From contig NJFT01000261.1 of NCBI GenBank assembly GCA_002221725.1, positions 1 to 53,732 of the forward strand: a stretch of DNA of 53,732 bases. The letters run 5' to 3'. The notes below the pieces were generated by a model. The model saw nothing but the letters and a program-made list of their open reading frames with translations. It had not been told where the DNA came from and did not search any database. This document shows positions 32,924 to 47,400 of the stretch, in pieces. A program made the translations under genes and the position numbers. The stretch comes from Scedosporium boydii. Taxonomy: Eukaryota; Ascomycota; Sordariomycetes; Microascales; Microascaceae. Numbering within the stretch: the first letter of the stretch is position 1; every line of letters starts with the position of its first letter.

Positions 32924-33950
32924 TATAATAGTATTACCTAGGGGCAACCAGGAAACTTAGTCGGAGATAGGCTTCTCTACATAGTTATAAGTCAAAAGGT
33001 ATTTAGAGTCTAGTCGCAGAGGCAACAGATTCCAATTACAGAATTACTAGTAAGACTTCAGCTTAGAGAACGACCTCAAATCGTTCCTAAGCTTCCTTCT
33101 TTATTCCCTAAAAGCTTTACTATCTCTTTAGCTATCTATAACCTATTCTCTAATTATATAAATACTTTACTTTTAGTTCTTAGTTAAGTTAATTACTTTT
33201 ATTACTTTTTTCTCTAAAGTTAATAATACTTTTAATCTAGTTATAGTATATTTAGAGTCTTACTAATCCTTTCTATAACTTACTCTATAATATTCTTTAG
33301 TAATTATAAAGTTTATCTTTAAGTATATTTCTAGTCCTCTCTAGTAATACTTCTTATATTACTCTCTTAGAACCTTAGATAGTCCTTTATATAAAAAGTT
33401 TTTATAGTAGAGTTTATTTTTAGTTTATTTAGAATAGCTTCTAATATCTTTAGTAAAAAACCTTTACTATTTCTAGTATTTAAAAAAAAGAGTAATACTT
33501 TTAAGATAATTTTATATTTATAACTTTATAAAAACTTATCTTTACTTATCTTTTAAGTAATCTAAGAAAAATTTTAGTTTCTTTCTTTTTATAAAAAACC
33601 TTATTCTAATCTATCTTTAGTTATCTAAGGAAAAATTATATAGTATAAGTTTTCTAACCTATTTCTAAAGTAGCTTAAGAGCTATAATAGAGCTAACTTT
33701 AATATCTATTTTCTAATAATGTTTTTTTTATAATTAAGTCTTTTACTAACTTAATTAAAATACTTACTCCCTCTAGACTTTATATTATAGGAAATTCTCT
33801 TAATATCCTTCCTTATATAAGGTCTACCTAGATTTCTCTATTCTTTAGTAGCTCCTTTTATATTAAGTCTCTCCTTATATAGTTATATACAGGGTTATAA
33901 TATTATAATAGCTTAGTAATTAAAGAAAGCTTTTATAATCTCTATAAATA
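32924..33950 (-). repeat. Repeat family D, left arm of a large inverted repeat
   Basis: Pairs as reverse complement with 33995-35025 over most of about 1 kb, with a short spacer centred near 33970. The outer 120 bp (32924-33110) retains less-mutated sequence (CAGATTCCAATTACAGAA). A third, truncated and much less mutated copy lies at 35086-35515. Confidence 0.65.
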
Positions 33951-33994
33951 ATCTAGAAAGATAGAGATATACTTAGTAAAACTAATTACTAATA

Positions 33995-35025
33995 CGAAAA
34001 TTCTTTTAATATCTTATTATAAAGAATTTTAGGAGAGGAAATATATATAACTATATAAAAAGAGAGTTTATATATAAAGAGCTATTAAAAATAGAAAAAT
34101 TTAAGTAGAGACTTTATATAATAAAAATTTTAAAAAGAGATTTCTATAAAAGAGAGTTTAAAAGAATAAATATTTTAGTTAAATAAGTAAAAAACTAGTT
34201 ATTATAAGAAATATTATTAAAGATAGGTATTAAAGCTAGCCTTATATATAGCTCTTTAAGCTACCCTTATAATTATAAACTCCCTAGGAATAAGTTAGAA
34301 GACTTATATTATATAATTTTCTTTAAGATAACTAGAGATAAATTAAAATAAGATTTTTAATAAAGGAAGTAACTAAAATTTTCCTTAGATTACCTAGAAG
34401 ATAAGTAGAGATAAGTTTTTATAAAGTTAAAGATATAAAATTATCTTAGTAGTATTACTCTTTTTTTAAATTACTAAGATAGTAAAGTATTTTTATTAAA
34501 AATATTAAAAACTATTTTAAATAAACTAAAAATAAACTTTACTATAAAAACCTTTTATATAAAAAACTATTTAAGGTTCTAGGAGAGTAATATAAGGTAT
34601 ACTATTAGAAAGAACTTAAAATATACTTAAAAGTAAGCTTTATAGCTATTAAAGGGTATTATAAAGTAAGTTATAAAAAAGTTTAGTAAAAACTTTAAAT
34701 ATACTATAACTAGACTAAAAGTATTATTAGTTTTAGAGAAGAAGTAATAAAAATAATTAACTTAGCTAAGAGCTAAATATAAGATAATTATATAACCTAA
34801 GAATAGGCTTTAGATAGCTAAAGAACTAGTAAAGCTTTTAGGAAATAAAAAAGAAAGCTTAGAAATAATTTAAAATTATTTTTTAAGCTAAAGTCTTACT
34901 AGTAATTTTATAATTAAAATCTATTACCTCTATAACTAAACTCTAAATACTCTTTAACTTATAATTATATAAAGAAGTTTATCTCTAATTAAGTTTCCTT
35001 ATTACTTATAAGTAATATTATTATA
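33995..35025 (+). repeat. Repeat family D, right arm of a large inverted repeat
   Basis: Reverse complement of the left arm; strongly RIP-mutated, with neither CA nor TG over long stretches. End word TAATATTATTATA corresponds to TAATACTATTATA in the other copies, probably the element end. Confidence 0.65.
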
Positions 35026-35085
35026 TTTATACTAGTTACTTTATTTTCTATCTTACTACCTATAATAGTAAGTAAGTTATTATAA

Positions 35086-35515
35086 GGAGTGCCACCGGAG
35101 AGGACTAGGAATATACTCGAAGGCAAGCTCTACAATTACTAAAGGGCACTATAGGGTAAGTTATAGAAAGGATCAGTAAGACTCCGAGCGCACTGTAACT
35201 AGACTAAAAGCATTATTAGCTTTAGAGGAAAAAGTAATAAAAGCAACTAACCTAGCTTAGAGCTAAGGGTAGGGTATTTATATAACTAAAGAATAAGCTA
35301 TAGATAGCTAAAGAGATAGTAAAGCTTTTAGGGAATAAAGAAGGAAGCTTAGAAATAATTTAAGGTTATTTTCTAAGCTAAAGTCTTACTAGTAATTCTA
35401 TAATTAGAATCTATTATCTCTGTAACTAGACTTTAAATACTCTTTAACTTATAATTATATAGAGAAGCTTATTTCTAACTAAGTTTCTTAGTTCCCTCTA
35501 GGTAATACTATTATA
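35086..35515 (+). repeat. Repeat family D, copy 3 (less mutated)
   Basis: Direct repeat of 34593-35025, beginning AAGGAGTGCCACCGGAGAGG. It still has GCACTGTAAC and TCCGAGCGCAC, where the other copies show TA-rich versions. It lies immediately upstream of the plus-strand Gypsy polyprotein, so it may be that element's 5' LTR, but no matching 3' LTR was found. Confidence 0.6.
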
Positions 35516-38500
35516 ATTTTTTAGCTTCTACTTTAGTAAAGATATCTTTTCTATTATAAGAATAACTAGTATATATACTATTTAAGGAGATAGCTATTTT
35601 TAAGATTATTTAGGACTTGTAGGTAGTAGATGTTTTATCCTCTTTAGAAAGCACCTTTACCTTTTAAATAGGACTTCTACTACTATAAAGACTTATTCTT
35701 ATAGTAGATAACTATATAATACTTCTCTAATAGATAGATGAGTTTAAATAAGCTTAACCTACTAGGGGACTACCCCCTCTAGACCCTATCTAACCTATTT
35801 AATATAAAGCTCTAAAATACTATATTAAAAAGTTAAAAAGAAGTACTATCTAGAATAAAGTCTTTAACTAGTATTAAGTAATTAAAGATAAGAATAAGAC
35901 CTTTCTAAGTAGTATCTTTAAAAAGTAAAAAATCTAATAAGCTTTATATAAAGTTAATACTAAGCTTTAAAAGTTATAAAGATAGTATATTATTATACTT
36001 CTAAATACTAAATTAGAAGATCTTTTTATCTTTATTAAATATAATTATTAATTTCCTAAACTATAATATTAGGAAATATACTAAGTACTTAATTACCTTA
36101 AGTAAAATAAGTAAACTTTAGATAAATTTTATAGAGAGTAGTATAACCTTAAGTCCTACCTTAGTAAAGTATTATTAACTAAAAATAATAAAGCTACTAC
36201 CTAAGATTTTTTTAGTAGCTTAATAGGAAACTATAAAAGAAACTTAAAAGAAATAATATAAAGATTTAGAATTACTAGAAGGTTTTTACTATAGCTAGCT
36301 ACTAATAGGCTTTTATACTTTGTAAATAAAAATATAAAAAATAGAAAAAGAAGTAAAATAAGACTTATAGCTAAGAAAAGAAATACTATTAAGACTTTAA
36401 TTAGCCTAAGGACTAGAACTATTCTAAAAAGTAGTAAAACTAATCTAAAAGCTAAAATTAAAGTATTAAATAATCTTAATACTAATCTCTTTTTTCTAAA
36501 TCTAGAAAATATATTTTATATTAGAGTAAGTATTACTAAATAAACTCTAGCTAGATTTAAACCTAATAAAATACTAGTACCTTAGAAGGTAAAGTATACT
36601 ATTTTAATTATAGTAAGACTAGCTATTTTAAATATAATTACTTAATAAACTTAGAAGCTAAGTCTAATATCTTAAATGTTAATTAGGCTAGAGATTTTTC
36701 TCTAGATAGATACTATATTAAGGAACTTAATACTAATTATAAATTAGAAAAAAAATAAAGATAGTCTTTAAAGAGACTCTAGAAGCTATCTATATCTTCT
36801 TAATAGAATTTCTATATACTTTTACTTTTTATAATAAGACTAAGTTCTAAATTAATTCTAAATAGGTTTCTAGACTCCTTAACTTTAATACTATTATAAG
36901 GACTAATTTTATTATTACTATTTTTATTAACTATTATTAACTAATTCTAGAACTTAGATACTATCTTCTACTCCTTAAATAATATAATAATATTTTACTA
37001 AAATACTAATATACTTATTAAATAAGGTTTTAAATAAGGGATAATAATAAGTAAAAATAATATTATATTAAACTTTTCTAGGGAGTATCTTATTCTAAGA
37101 AAACTTCTGATCTCCTACTTAGATAGCTAAGTATATATAATTTAGGTTTTTAAATTAACTATTTTATAAGAACCTAGATTTATTTCCCTATTATCTTAGA
37201 AGACCTAGAGTATTTTATTAAATACTAGAAGAATAGTAAATTAATATATATTCTAGTTTTAATATTAAACTCTAGAAGTAAAGGGAGAGATATTATAGTT
37301 ATTACTAATAAAAATATAAGCCTACCCTTAGAACTTTAATAATTTATAGATATCTTCTCTATATAAGTAGTAAAAGAACTCCTTATACTTAATAATATAG
37401 AATATATAATTAAATTAGAACCTGGAAAATAATTCCCCTAGGGACTAATCTACTCTCTATCTTATAGTTAGTAATTAGAGCTTTAGTACTACTTTAAGGA
37501 AATTCTAAAAAGTAGATAGATTAGGAGATTAAAGAGCTTTACTAATATACTTATTCTTTTTATACCTAAGCTAGATAGGACTCTAAGACTCTATATAGAC
37601 TATTAAGAACTAAACTATATTATTATTAAAAATTAATATTTACTTCTCCTAATCTCTAAGCTATTATTATAAATAAGTAATATCTAATACTTTTTTAAGA
37701 TTAACTTAATAGATACTTACTATTAAATTTATATTAAAAAGTTTAATTAATAGAAGATAGTCTTTTATATTAAATATAGCTATTTTAAATATATTATTAT
37801 ATTATTTAGATTAATAAATGCTTTTATAATATTTTAAGTATATATATATTATATATTTACTAGATTATTAGATTATTATTATATTATATATTTTAATAAT
37901 ATTTTAATCTTTTTAGAAATCTAAGAAGCTTATTAAGGATACCTAGCTAAAGTTCTAGAGTGTCTATATAAAGTAAAACTTTATATAAATACTAAGAAAT
38001 ATAGTTTTTTCTAAAAAGAAGTAATATTTTTTAATTATATTATTAGAAGAGATAAAGTTTAGATAGACTCTGCCTAGGTTTAATTAATCTAGGACTAGCT
38101 AAAACTAAAATTATTTAGAAATATCTAAGTCTTTTTTAGATTTATAAATTTTTATTAGAAATTTATCTTTAAGTACTTTATAATAATATACCTAATTACT
38201 TCTCTACTAAAGAGGAGCTAGAATAGGGTTAAGAAAGGAGAGTTAATATAAATAGAAGAAGCTATAGTAGCTTTTTATTAGCTAAAATAAGCCTTTATAG
38301 AGGCTCTAATATTATAATACTAAGATATTAACTAAGAAATCTAAATAGAGACTAATACTTCTATCTATATAATCTCTAGTATCTTTTCTTAATTATTTAA
38401 TAATTAATAGTACTTTATTATCTTTTAGTTTTATAAGCTTATAGAGACTAAGGGGAGATAAGCTACTAGCTAATAAGAACTTTTAGTAATTATTAAAAGT

Positions 38501-41500
38501 TTAAAGAACTAATACTATTACCTTAAAGTACCTTTATTTAAAGTTCTTATAGATTATTAAGTATTATATAATATAGTAAATATTCTAGTAAAAGATCTTT
38601 AAAGAAGGCTATTATAATAGATAATAGACCTTATAGCTTTTAATTTTAAAATAGAATATTATCTTAGGAAGATAAATTCTATAGATTTATTATTAAGAAG
38701 ATTTAACTATATAGAAAAAAAACTAGATTACTAAGAAGTTATTAAAAAATTAGTAAAAAAACTCTAGTTACTATTAGATAATAGAGAGCTAATTTAAATA
38801 AGTTATTTAGACTTAATCTTAACTCTTAAGAGGAAGAAGTAGAACCTAGTTAAGTAAGAGAAGAGAAATTATCTAAAGTAAGTTAGATATTAGTAGTCTT
38901 AGCTAAAGGTATATTTTACTAGAGAGTAGGAGAAGACTAGCTATAATAGGTTTCTAGAGAAGTCTATGTCTATTCTAGCTATTATAAGATCTATAAGATA
39001 TAAAAAAACTAAATAGACTTTAATCTTTAATAGAGTTAGGTATTAGGAATATAGAGAGCCTCCTATAGAAAAATACTAAGTAAGAAAGAGTTATAACCCC
39101 TTACTTATTAAATTTATACTACTAGAAGCTTTAATATAAAGATAAGTTACTTTATAATATAAAGCTAGAGAAGTTATAGGGCTAGAATATACTTTAGTAA
39201 GTAACTTAACTAAGAAGTTTAGTTTAAAAATTAAGGGTCTATAAAAAGTAGACCTATACTATAAGAAAGTTATAGATTAGATTTAGAATATATTTAAAGA
39301 TAATACTTCTTTCTATAAGAATAGTAGTCTATTATTTTATAAGAGCTAGCTTATTATCTTAAATTAAAGGGCTTTAAAAGTAGAACTATTAGAAAGGTAT
39401 TATAATAACTTTTATATAAGTTATATAGGGATCTCTAAGACCTTAGAACTCCTAAAATAGAAGTTTTATTAAGAGAACCTAGAAGTAAATATTTATTTTT
39501 ATATAGGAACCTATTTAAAATACTAAAGGATATAATATTTAAAATATAAGCTTTATAGCTTATTTAAATTATTTTTTCTATTAAAGTATCTATTTTAACA
39601 AATTAGTTTAGATTTTATTATAAGGCTACTAGAGAGTTAGACTTTAAGTAAAAAGATAGTAAATATAATCTTTATTATTATAAATAGATATATAAAAATT
39701 ACTTAGTTTATTACTATTAAGAAGTTTCTATAAGTACTAGATCTAGCCTATATCTTCTATAAAGAAGTTAAGTGCTATTTTAAAATACTTACTAATATTA
39801 TTAATAATTAAAGTATTCTTTTTATAAGTAAGTTCTAAGTAGAATTTTATAAGATAAGAGAGACTACTTAAAGACTATCTATAGCTTAGTATCTATAAAT
39901 AGATAGCTAGATAGAGAGGATAAACTAGACCCTAGTTAAATATTTAAAGATAATATATATAGATAAATCTACTTACTAAGTTAAAGTACTTTCTAAGGTA
40001 GAGTTTACTAGTAATAATTTCTTAAATTAGATTATTAAGATATCCCCTTTTAAAGCACTCTATAGATACTATCTATAATATATTTAGCTAGTAATTTAAC
40101 TAAAATAAATATAAATTAAGGAAGTAAGAGAGAGAATTAAATACCTCTAAAAAGTATAAAGATAGATAGTAACCTAATAGGAGATTACTATAAAAAACTA
40201 ATAGTAATACTATAATAAATATTAGATAGATATTAAGTTTAAACCTAAATAATATATTATACTATTAATATAGAACTTCTTTTTTAAGATAGTAGAAAAG
40301 AAACTTATATTAATATATATTTATATATTATATTTATCTACTAGAAAAGTATTAGAGACTATATAATATATTCTATATATTACTTTTAGCGCCTTAGAAG
40401 GACTAAGAGAAAATAGATTTAACTTATAAGTTACTAAACTTAGAAGATAACTTAGAAAAATAAGAAGTTAAAGAAGTTATAGATTATAGAGATAAGGGTA
40501 ATAACTGTTTCTATCTAGTAAAGTAGGTAAGGTTCCTAGTAAAATAAAGTAGTTAAGAACTTATAGATAAGCTAGAGAATACTTATTAGATTATTATTAA
40601 ATATAAGAAGAAAGTAAAAGCTATAATATATAAAATTAAGTAATATATAAAATTTTAATTAAGTTTAACTAGAATATATATAATTTAAACTTTAGGTATT
40701 TTATTAATAAACTTATATAAATACTAAAAATACTAGACTCTAATAAGATTCTTATTAAGCTTAGATAAAAGTACTTTATATCTTATACTTTTATATAAAA
40801 AGAAAACCTTTATATTTATCTTAATATATCTAAACTTATCTTATATACTTTTAGACTATACTAACTAGTTACTAAAATAATTTACTATATTTACTTCTTT
40901 TTTAGATTAAACTTATTATTTAATAGATACTTATTCTTCTTACTTAAATAACTTCTAATATAAAGAGGGCTTAGAGTTAAGGTAAAATATAAAAGCTTAA
41001 TATAAGAAGATAAGCTATTAGAGTAGTAATACTTTAAAGGTAAAGTAGAGTAAGAATCTAAAGTAAGTTATTTAAAAGTAGCCTTAGTACTAAAGCCTAG
41101 AGGAGTAACTAGAATTAATAGGGTAGTAGAAAAGTTTATAGAAGAATCTATAATTATAGAAGTTAAAAGTATAGTTAGAAGCTTAGATAATATAAAGCTA
41201 AAGATAGGTAGCTATATAGCTAGAGAGGTAATAGTAAGCTATTTAGTAAGTTACTAAATACTTAGGAGATTAGTAGCCTATTTTTTATTTAAAGGGCTAA
41301 AGATAGGTAGTAGAATATATAGAGAAGTAATAGCTTTATTATCTTTATCTTTTAAGAAGATAAATCTACTTACATTATTTTTAAGAAAGGTTAGCTAGGT
41401 AAAGAGAGAAGGGAGAGTAATTTTAATATAAGAGGAGAGGGTTAGTTTAACTTTCTTAACTTCCTTAACTTCCTTAATAATAAATTCTCTATTTTTATTA

Positions 41501-41822
41501 TAAATTCCTAGTTACTACTATTAGATAAATTCCTAGATAATATCCTAGTTCTCTACTTATATAGTAAATTACTTAATAGTATATATTAATACTTTACTAA
41601 TAAGAAGATAGAGAAATAAAATCTTTATAATAGTAAGCTATATTAAAGATATATTAATATAGTTTAGAAGAATATATTTAGTAAAAATAGAGGCTTATTT
41701 ACTTTTATAATAATAAAAACTATTAGTAAGTATAGCTTTAGTTCCTTTATTTTATATAAAGATATAGTTTTAAAGTAGATTAAAAAGCTTATAGAGGAAA
41801 TGTCCCTAGTAATTAGGAATCT
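35516..41822 (+). mobile_element. RIP-ruined Ty3/Gypsy element 1 (gag-pol remnant)
   Basis: Reading through stops on plus: reverse transcriptase at about 37556-37665 (L-R-L-Y-I-D-Y-stop-E-L-N, with TAA where Arg is expected) and the polymerase box N-N-I-L-I-F at 37891-37911. RNase H lies at about 38320-38560. The integrase region at about 39380-39760 reads L-L-E-R-Y-Y-N-N then G-I-S-K-T-L-E-L-L and Q-I-S-L-D-F-I. A gag-like region lies at about 35750-36500. Order RT-RNaseH-integrase is that of Ty3/Gypsy. Nearly every Gln and Arg codon has become a stop. Sequence after 40.9 kb still shows protein-like bias (K-P-R-G-V-T-R-I near 41095). Family C copy 2 follows directly and may or may not be its 3' LTR. 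Confidence 0.8.
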
Positions 41823-42438
41823 TATTACTATATTTAAGTAAAATAATATTATAAAGAAATATTATAAAAATAAAAATAAAAGTTATTCTAAAAACTAATT
41901 TTTAAAAAAATTAAAATAAAGGCCTAAAAGAACTAGAATAGAAACCTAGCCTCTAGAAAAACTAGAATAGAAACTTAGCTTCTAAAAAAACTAAAATAGA
42001 AACGTGGCTTCTAGAAGAACTAGAATAAGAAACCTAAAAATAACTCTCCGAGAACTAAGAAATAAAAATAAAAATATAATATGTTCGATAACGTGAGTAC
42101 TCGAACGATGTGTTCGATGACGTAAGTTCTCGAACGATGTATTCGACGACGTAAGTTCTCGAACGATGTATTTGATGACGTGTTCGAGTTCTAGGACATC
42201 TAAGAAGTAACAAAGTTACTTTTTAATCTTTCTATAGGAAGAAATCGTCTATATATAGACCTGTTTCCTCCCCCTTTCCTTCTAGCTTTAGAAATAGAAA
42301 AATAAAGACTATATAGACACTATTCTAATATAATTACTTCTTTATACCTTTATTTTTCCTTTTTTTTACTTCTTTCTTTTCTTAAGAAATTCTTAATAGT
42401 AAAAAACTATCCTTCTTTTATTTCGTTTTATAACCTTA
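41823..42438 (+). repeat. LTR family C, copy 2
   Basis: Starts TATTACTATATTTAAG and ends TTATAACCTTA; the reverse complement of copies 1 and 3. Its centre (42084-42200) is little mutated and holds three 29-bp tandem units of the type GTTCGATGACGTAAG followed by TTCTCGAACGATGT. Confidence 0.75.
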
Positions 42439-43815
42439 AGATAAAGTAATAAATACTTTTAAATAGTAGATCTATTATTTTTCTATAATATTTATTTCTT
42501 ATAGTTCTCTCTTAGGTTTTAGTTTTATTTTTTAAGTAATTTCTTTAGTAACTAGTTATTACCTTATTTTAAATTATTTTTAAAATTTTAAAATAAAATT
42601 TTATAATTATTTAATAAATTATTTATATTTTAATATTTCTTATTTATAAATAAGCTATTATTTTAGTAGTTTTATTTTCTAATTATTAATTTCTAAAATT
42701 TACTATTATAAGTTATTAGTAGTTTTCTTAGTTTCTCCTTTTAGTTTCTAAAACTTAGAGAAATTTCTTTACTTTATTTTTACTATCTTAGTAGTAGGCC
42801 TTTATTAGGTCTTAAGGAGGTAAACTTAATATTAGAAGTCTTCTATAAAACTTTCTATAATTATCTTAAGTTTAACTACCTTACCTCCTATCTTAAGTCT
42901 AGCTTCCTCTATAAAGTTAATTTATTCTTCTAGATTATTAATTTATTATTAAAATTTAACTCTTAGGTCTTTACTATAAAGGGTATATTATAGTTAATTA
43001 ACTTATATTTAAAAGTTAATAAAGTCTAATATAATATCTTCTAGTTTTCTATTATAATACTAGTTTAACTTTTTATAAGGTATTTAACTTCTACTTATTT
43101 TTTTATACTAGGTAAAGGGAGTTTATTTCTTTATAGCTTATCTTTAATTAGTTTATTATTTCTTTATAAATTATTTCTATTCTTTTTAGGTTTTATCTTT
43201 AGAGTTTTAAATATTAAAAGAAGTATTTAAGTCCTTAACTAATACTTTATACTTCTCTTTTTCTTTAGTAGTTAGAAGTTTTTCCTTAGATCTTTTATTA
43301 GTTTCTAGTAGCCTTAATATATTTTTATATATCTATATCTAAATTTCTTTCTTAGTTTTTTCTTAGACTTAATTAAGGCTTTTTAAGGTACTTAGGTATA
43401 TAAGCTAGAATAGAAACTATCTTTATAGTTTTTCTACCCTTAAAGTTACTTTCTAGAATACTTATATAATATTTAGGTCTTTTTTTAATAAGTATAAGTA
43501 CTAGTTAAGAACTTCTTTAATTTTTTTTAACTTAGTAAATCTTTTCTTATTTCTAATATAACTACTATAAGTTTTATAAGTACTTATATTATTATAAGAA
43601 TTTAGATATCTAATAGTATTAGTAGTAGGCTTCTTAATAGTGTTCTTTATATAATAAGTTACTTTAATATAGTATCTTATATTTTTCTAGTAACTTTATT
43701 TATTTTTAGATTTTAAGAAAATAGGATACCTCCTCTTATTTTATTATTTTAAAGGTTCTAAGTTTCTTTAAATACTAACTAGCTTCTTTTTTTTTACTAT
43801 AATAGATATTATAGT
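42439..43815. other. RIP-mutated sequence of unknown origin
   Basis: About 1.4 kb of A+T-rich DNA between family C copy 2 and family B copy 2. Codon-like periodicity suggests a decayed coding region (possibly gag), but I could not match it to a domain on either strand. Confidence 0.35.
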
Positions 43816-44443
43816 TATTAAAGTTATATAGGGAAAAGAAAAATAGTAAAATTCTAGTAAAGTAGAATAATAGATTTTGTAGTATAAATTTCGCAGTATG
43901 TAATGAAAAAGGGAAAATAGTAACTAATCAATAGTTACTAAAGTAGGTAATAGGAAGAAGTTGAAAGAGTTGCTTATTTTATTAAATTCTAGTTCTAAGA
44001 GGGAATTTCTAGTTCTTTTATATTTTTATTTTCTTAGTACAAGTTACTTACTTGTAACTAGGTATTTTTATTTAGTTTTATTTTTAGCTTCGGGATTATT
44101 ATATTCCGGTTTCGGAATTATCCTGTTCCGGTTTTAGTTTCGATATCGGAATTATCCTTTTCCGATTTTCGATATCGGAATCATTCTTTTCCGGTTTTCA
44201 ATATCGGAAGTATTCTATTCCGGTTTTAACTATTTCTTATTAAATTAGTTTTATAAATTAGTTTTATATATTAGTTTTATATATTAGTTTTATATATTAG
44301 TTTTATATATTTCTTATATTATAGAGTATATATATATATATAGAATAGTTTTTATAATAGTTTTTATAATAGTTTTTATAATAGTTTTATATATTTCTTA
44401 TATTATAGAGTATATATATATATATAGAATAGTTTTTATAATA
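43816..44443 (+). mobile_element. LTR family B, copy 2
   Basis: 628 bp, TATTAAAGTTATATAGGG...TTTTTATAATA. It has three 29-bp CGATATCGG units (copies 1 and 3 have two), five 13-bp TTAGTTTTATATA units, and a partial duplication of its right end (GAATAGTTTTTATAATA-type words repeated, then the TTATAGAG-TA run again). Flanks ATAGT and ATAAG do not match, so it is not a clean solo LTR. Confidence 0.75.
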
Positions 44444-47400
44444 ATAAGGATTACTAGGAGGCTACTAAAGATAATAGTCTACCTTAATAATGCTCTGTCT
44501 TAGCACCTAGAAAATAACTTCCTATCCCTAGTCTTCTTTAATCTAAGAAGTAGTAATATTAGAACTAGTTAATTAACTAGTTTTAATAGAAGGAAATAGA
44601 AAAATAGAAGAAAAGGGGGTTAAAGAAAGGAAAAGAAATTTGAGAATAGAGATAAAATTAATATAAAGGAGATTTATTTTTAGCTAACTACTACTAGTAC
44701 TATACTATACTACTTCTTACTATTATAGTCCTCCCCCTAACTTATAAAATTCTTATACTTGTCTAGGTTAAGTTCTAGCCTCTCTAGAAGTTAAACTTTA
44801 AAGTATAATAGAGGGTTATAATTATTATTATCTTCTAAAACTTTTTTAACTTCCTTAAATATTAGGGTATTGTCTAGTAAGTCTATTTTACTTATCTACT
44901 ATCTATTATTATTATATAACTTCTTAACTTAATATAATAGCTGAAAGCTGTTAATTAATATATTGCTAAGCTCTTTTAGCTTTAGACTCTTCTCTTTTTT
45001 ATAGATTTTAGTAATTTAGAATAGCTCTTTCTATTTTAGTTTAAGCTTATTTCTAGTAAATATATTATTTTATTTTATATTATTATATAAGAGTACTAGA
45101 TTATTAAGTCTAAGTAGCTTAGTCTATTTCTTATAAGTATTATTCTTATCTATCTTCTAAGCTAGCTTTTTCTAATATTTTATAATTTTTTACTTTATTA
45201 ATTTTATATTACTCTTTTTTTATTTAAAAATTCTAATTTATAATAAGATAAGCTAGGAATAGTCTATAACTTCTTCCTAGTTAATTAACTACTATATAGA
45301 AATTTATACTTCTATTAGTAATACTAGCTTATAACTAAAAACTAGATAAAATAAATTATATCCTATTAATACTTTAATAATAACCTTATTAGCTAGTAGA
45401 GTAAAGTTAAGTAGCTTTACTTATTTTATTTCTCCTCCTTTTAACTTTATAAGAATATTAATAAGGTTATAGTACTTAGCCTCGACGATTCTATTTACTT
45501 AGGAGTTATATACTAAAATCTATACTTAGTAGATATTATACTTTTTTAGTAGTTCTAGTAGTTTTTTCTTATTTTCTAGTCTATTATTAATAATAATAGT
45601 AGTTAGAAGCTTAAAGAAACTAATAACTAATTTTAAAAACTATTTTATAATAGCCTTTATTATAGTATTTATAAAACTATTAGCTATTATATATCTTATT
45701 AAGTTATATCTAGCTTTTACTAGATAATAGTATCTATAGCTAGGAGATATATATTAGATATTAATATAAACTTTTTAGAATAGATAGCTTAGGGAGGTTA
45801 ATATTAAATAATCTTAAAGCCTCCTAGGATTAAAGCTCTAATATTCTAAGTAACTTTTAACTTTTTCTATTACCTAGCTCTAGAGGCCTTCCTAATAGTA
45901 AAACTTACTAATTAACTAAAATATATTATCTCTCCCTCTGTAGCCTAGCTCTTAGTACTGTTTTTACTAAATAGTCTTCTTTTCTTTTTTAATATTGATT
46001 ACTTTTCTCTTTCTATAATTATTATAGCTTCTAAGCTATAAAATGCTTAATTTAACTTAGAACCTAGTAGCTCTCTTTTTAAAAGTATAAAACTCCTTAA
46101 AGGTTATTTTAGCTAGCTTCTAGAAGAAGAGTAAGAATTAGGTAATTTGCTAATATTTATCTAAGTAGTTCCTATTAAGAGGCCTTAAGACTTCTATATA
46201 TAAGATCTATTAATTAATAAATTTATCTAAGTCTTACTTATTTTCCTTTTCCTATATATTAGATAGGCTAAGCTTTTTCTTTAAGAGAGTATCTACTATT
46301 ATATTATCTTTTCCTTAGATATAGTAAACTTTAAAGTTAAATAGTTAAATATATATAATCTATTAAGTAATTAGAGTACTTAGAATTTTAGAAAATTACT
46401 TATTAAGCTAGTAAGTAAAAACTTAATAATTAGTTTTAAAGATAAAATAGATTTCTATTAAATAGGTTTATAGCTTATAAAATATAACTAAAACTCCTTA
46501 ATATTCTCGCTTAATCTAATTATAGTTCTACTTAGCTAGTATCTAGATTCTACTCTTAAATCTTATAGAGTATTATTTTATCTTAAAAAGTTAAGTAAAA
46601 ATAGCTTCTTATTCTAATAATAAAGTATTAATAGTTAAGTAGATTAGTTTAGTGTCTATAAAATAGTCTAGGACTCTTAAAACTAGCTCTAATAAAAGCG
46701 ATTTCTTTAGAGAATCTATAGCTTCTTATTAATTAACTATTTAGATAAAAGTAGCTTCCTTTTTTAAGAGCTTAGTAAGAGGTAATACTATAATAGTATA
46801 CTTAAATACCTAGATCTTATAAAATCTAGTAATATTAAGGAAGCTTTAGATATCTTTAAGATTTTTATAAGTTTACTATTTTATAATTTTCTAGATATTC
46901 TAACTAATTAAAAATCTCTTTTTATAGTTATAAAAGTAGCTTATAACTTTATAAGCTAATTTTAACTAGTTTATCTTTTCCTCTAAAGCTATATAGCTAG
47001 CTAGTTCTAAGTTTAGAAATATTTTATTAATATTCTATAGATATTTAAAGATATATACTTTTACTTTAAGTAATTTAAGTACTTCTATATTATTATAGTT
47101 ACTTATTAGCTCTCTTATAACTATATTATTAAGGTAAGCTATAGTAATATAAAGTATAAGATTATAAAGAATTATAATAACTATTCTTATAAACTACCTA
47201 ATAGAATTAGTAGCTTTTTAAGGTAGTATATATATCTTTAAAAGCCTAATAGGGGAATTGAAAGCTGTTAAGTCTCTACTAGCTTCTACTAGAGGAATTT
47301 GATTATAGCTAGAGAATAAGTTAATAAGTATAAGTATAATATATTAAGCTACTTATTCTAAAAATTTTTTAGCTTTAGAAGGAGTAAAGGTATCTTTTAT

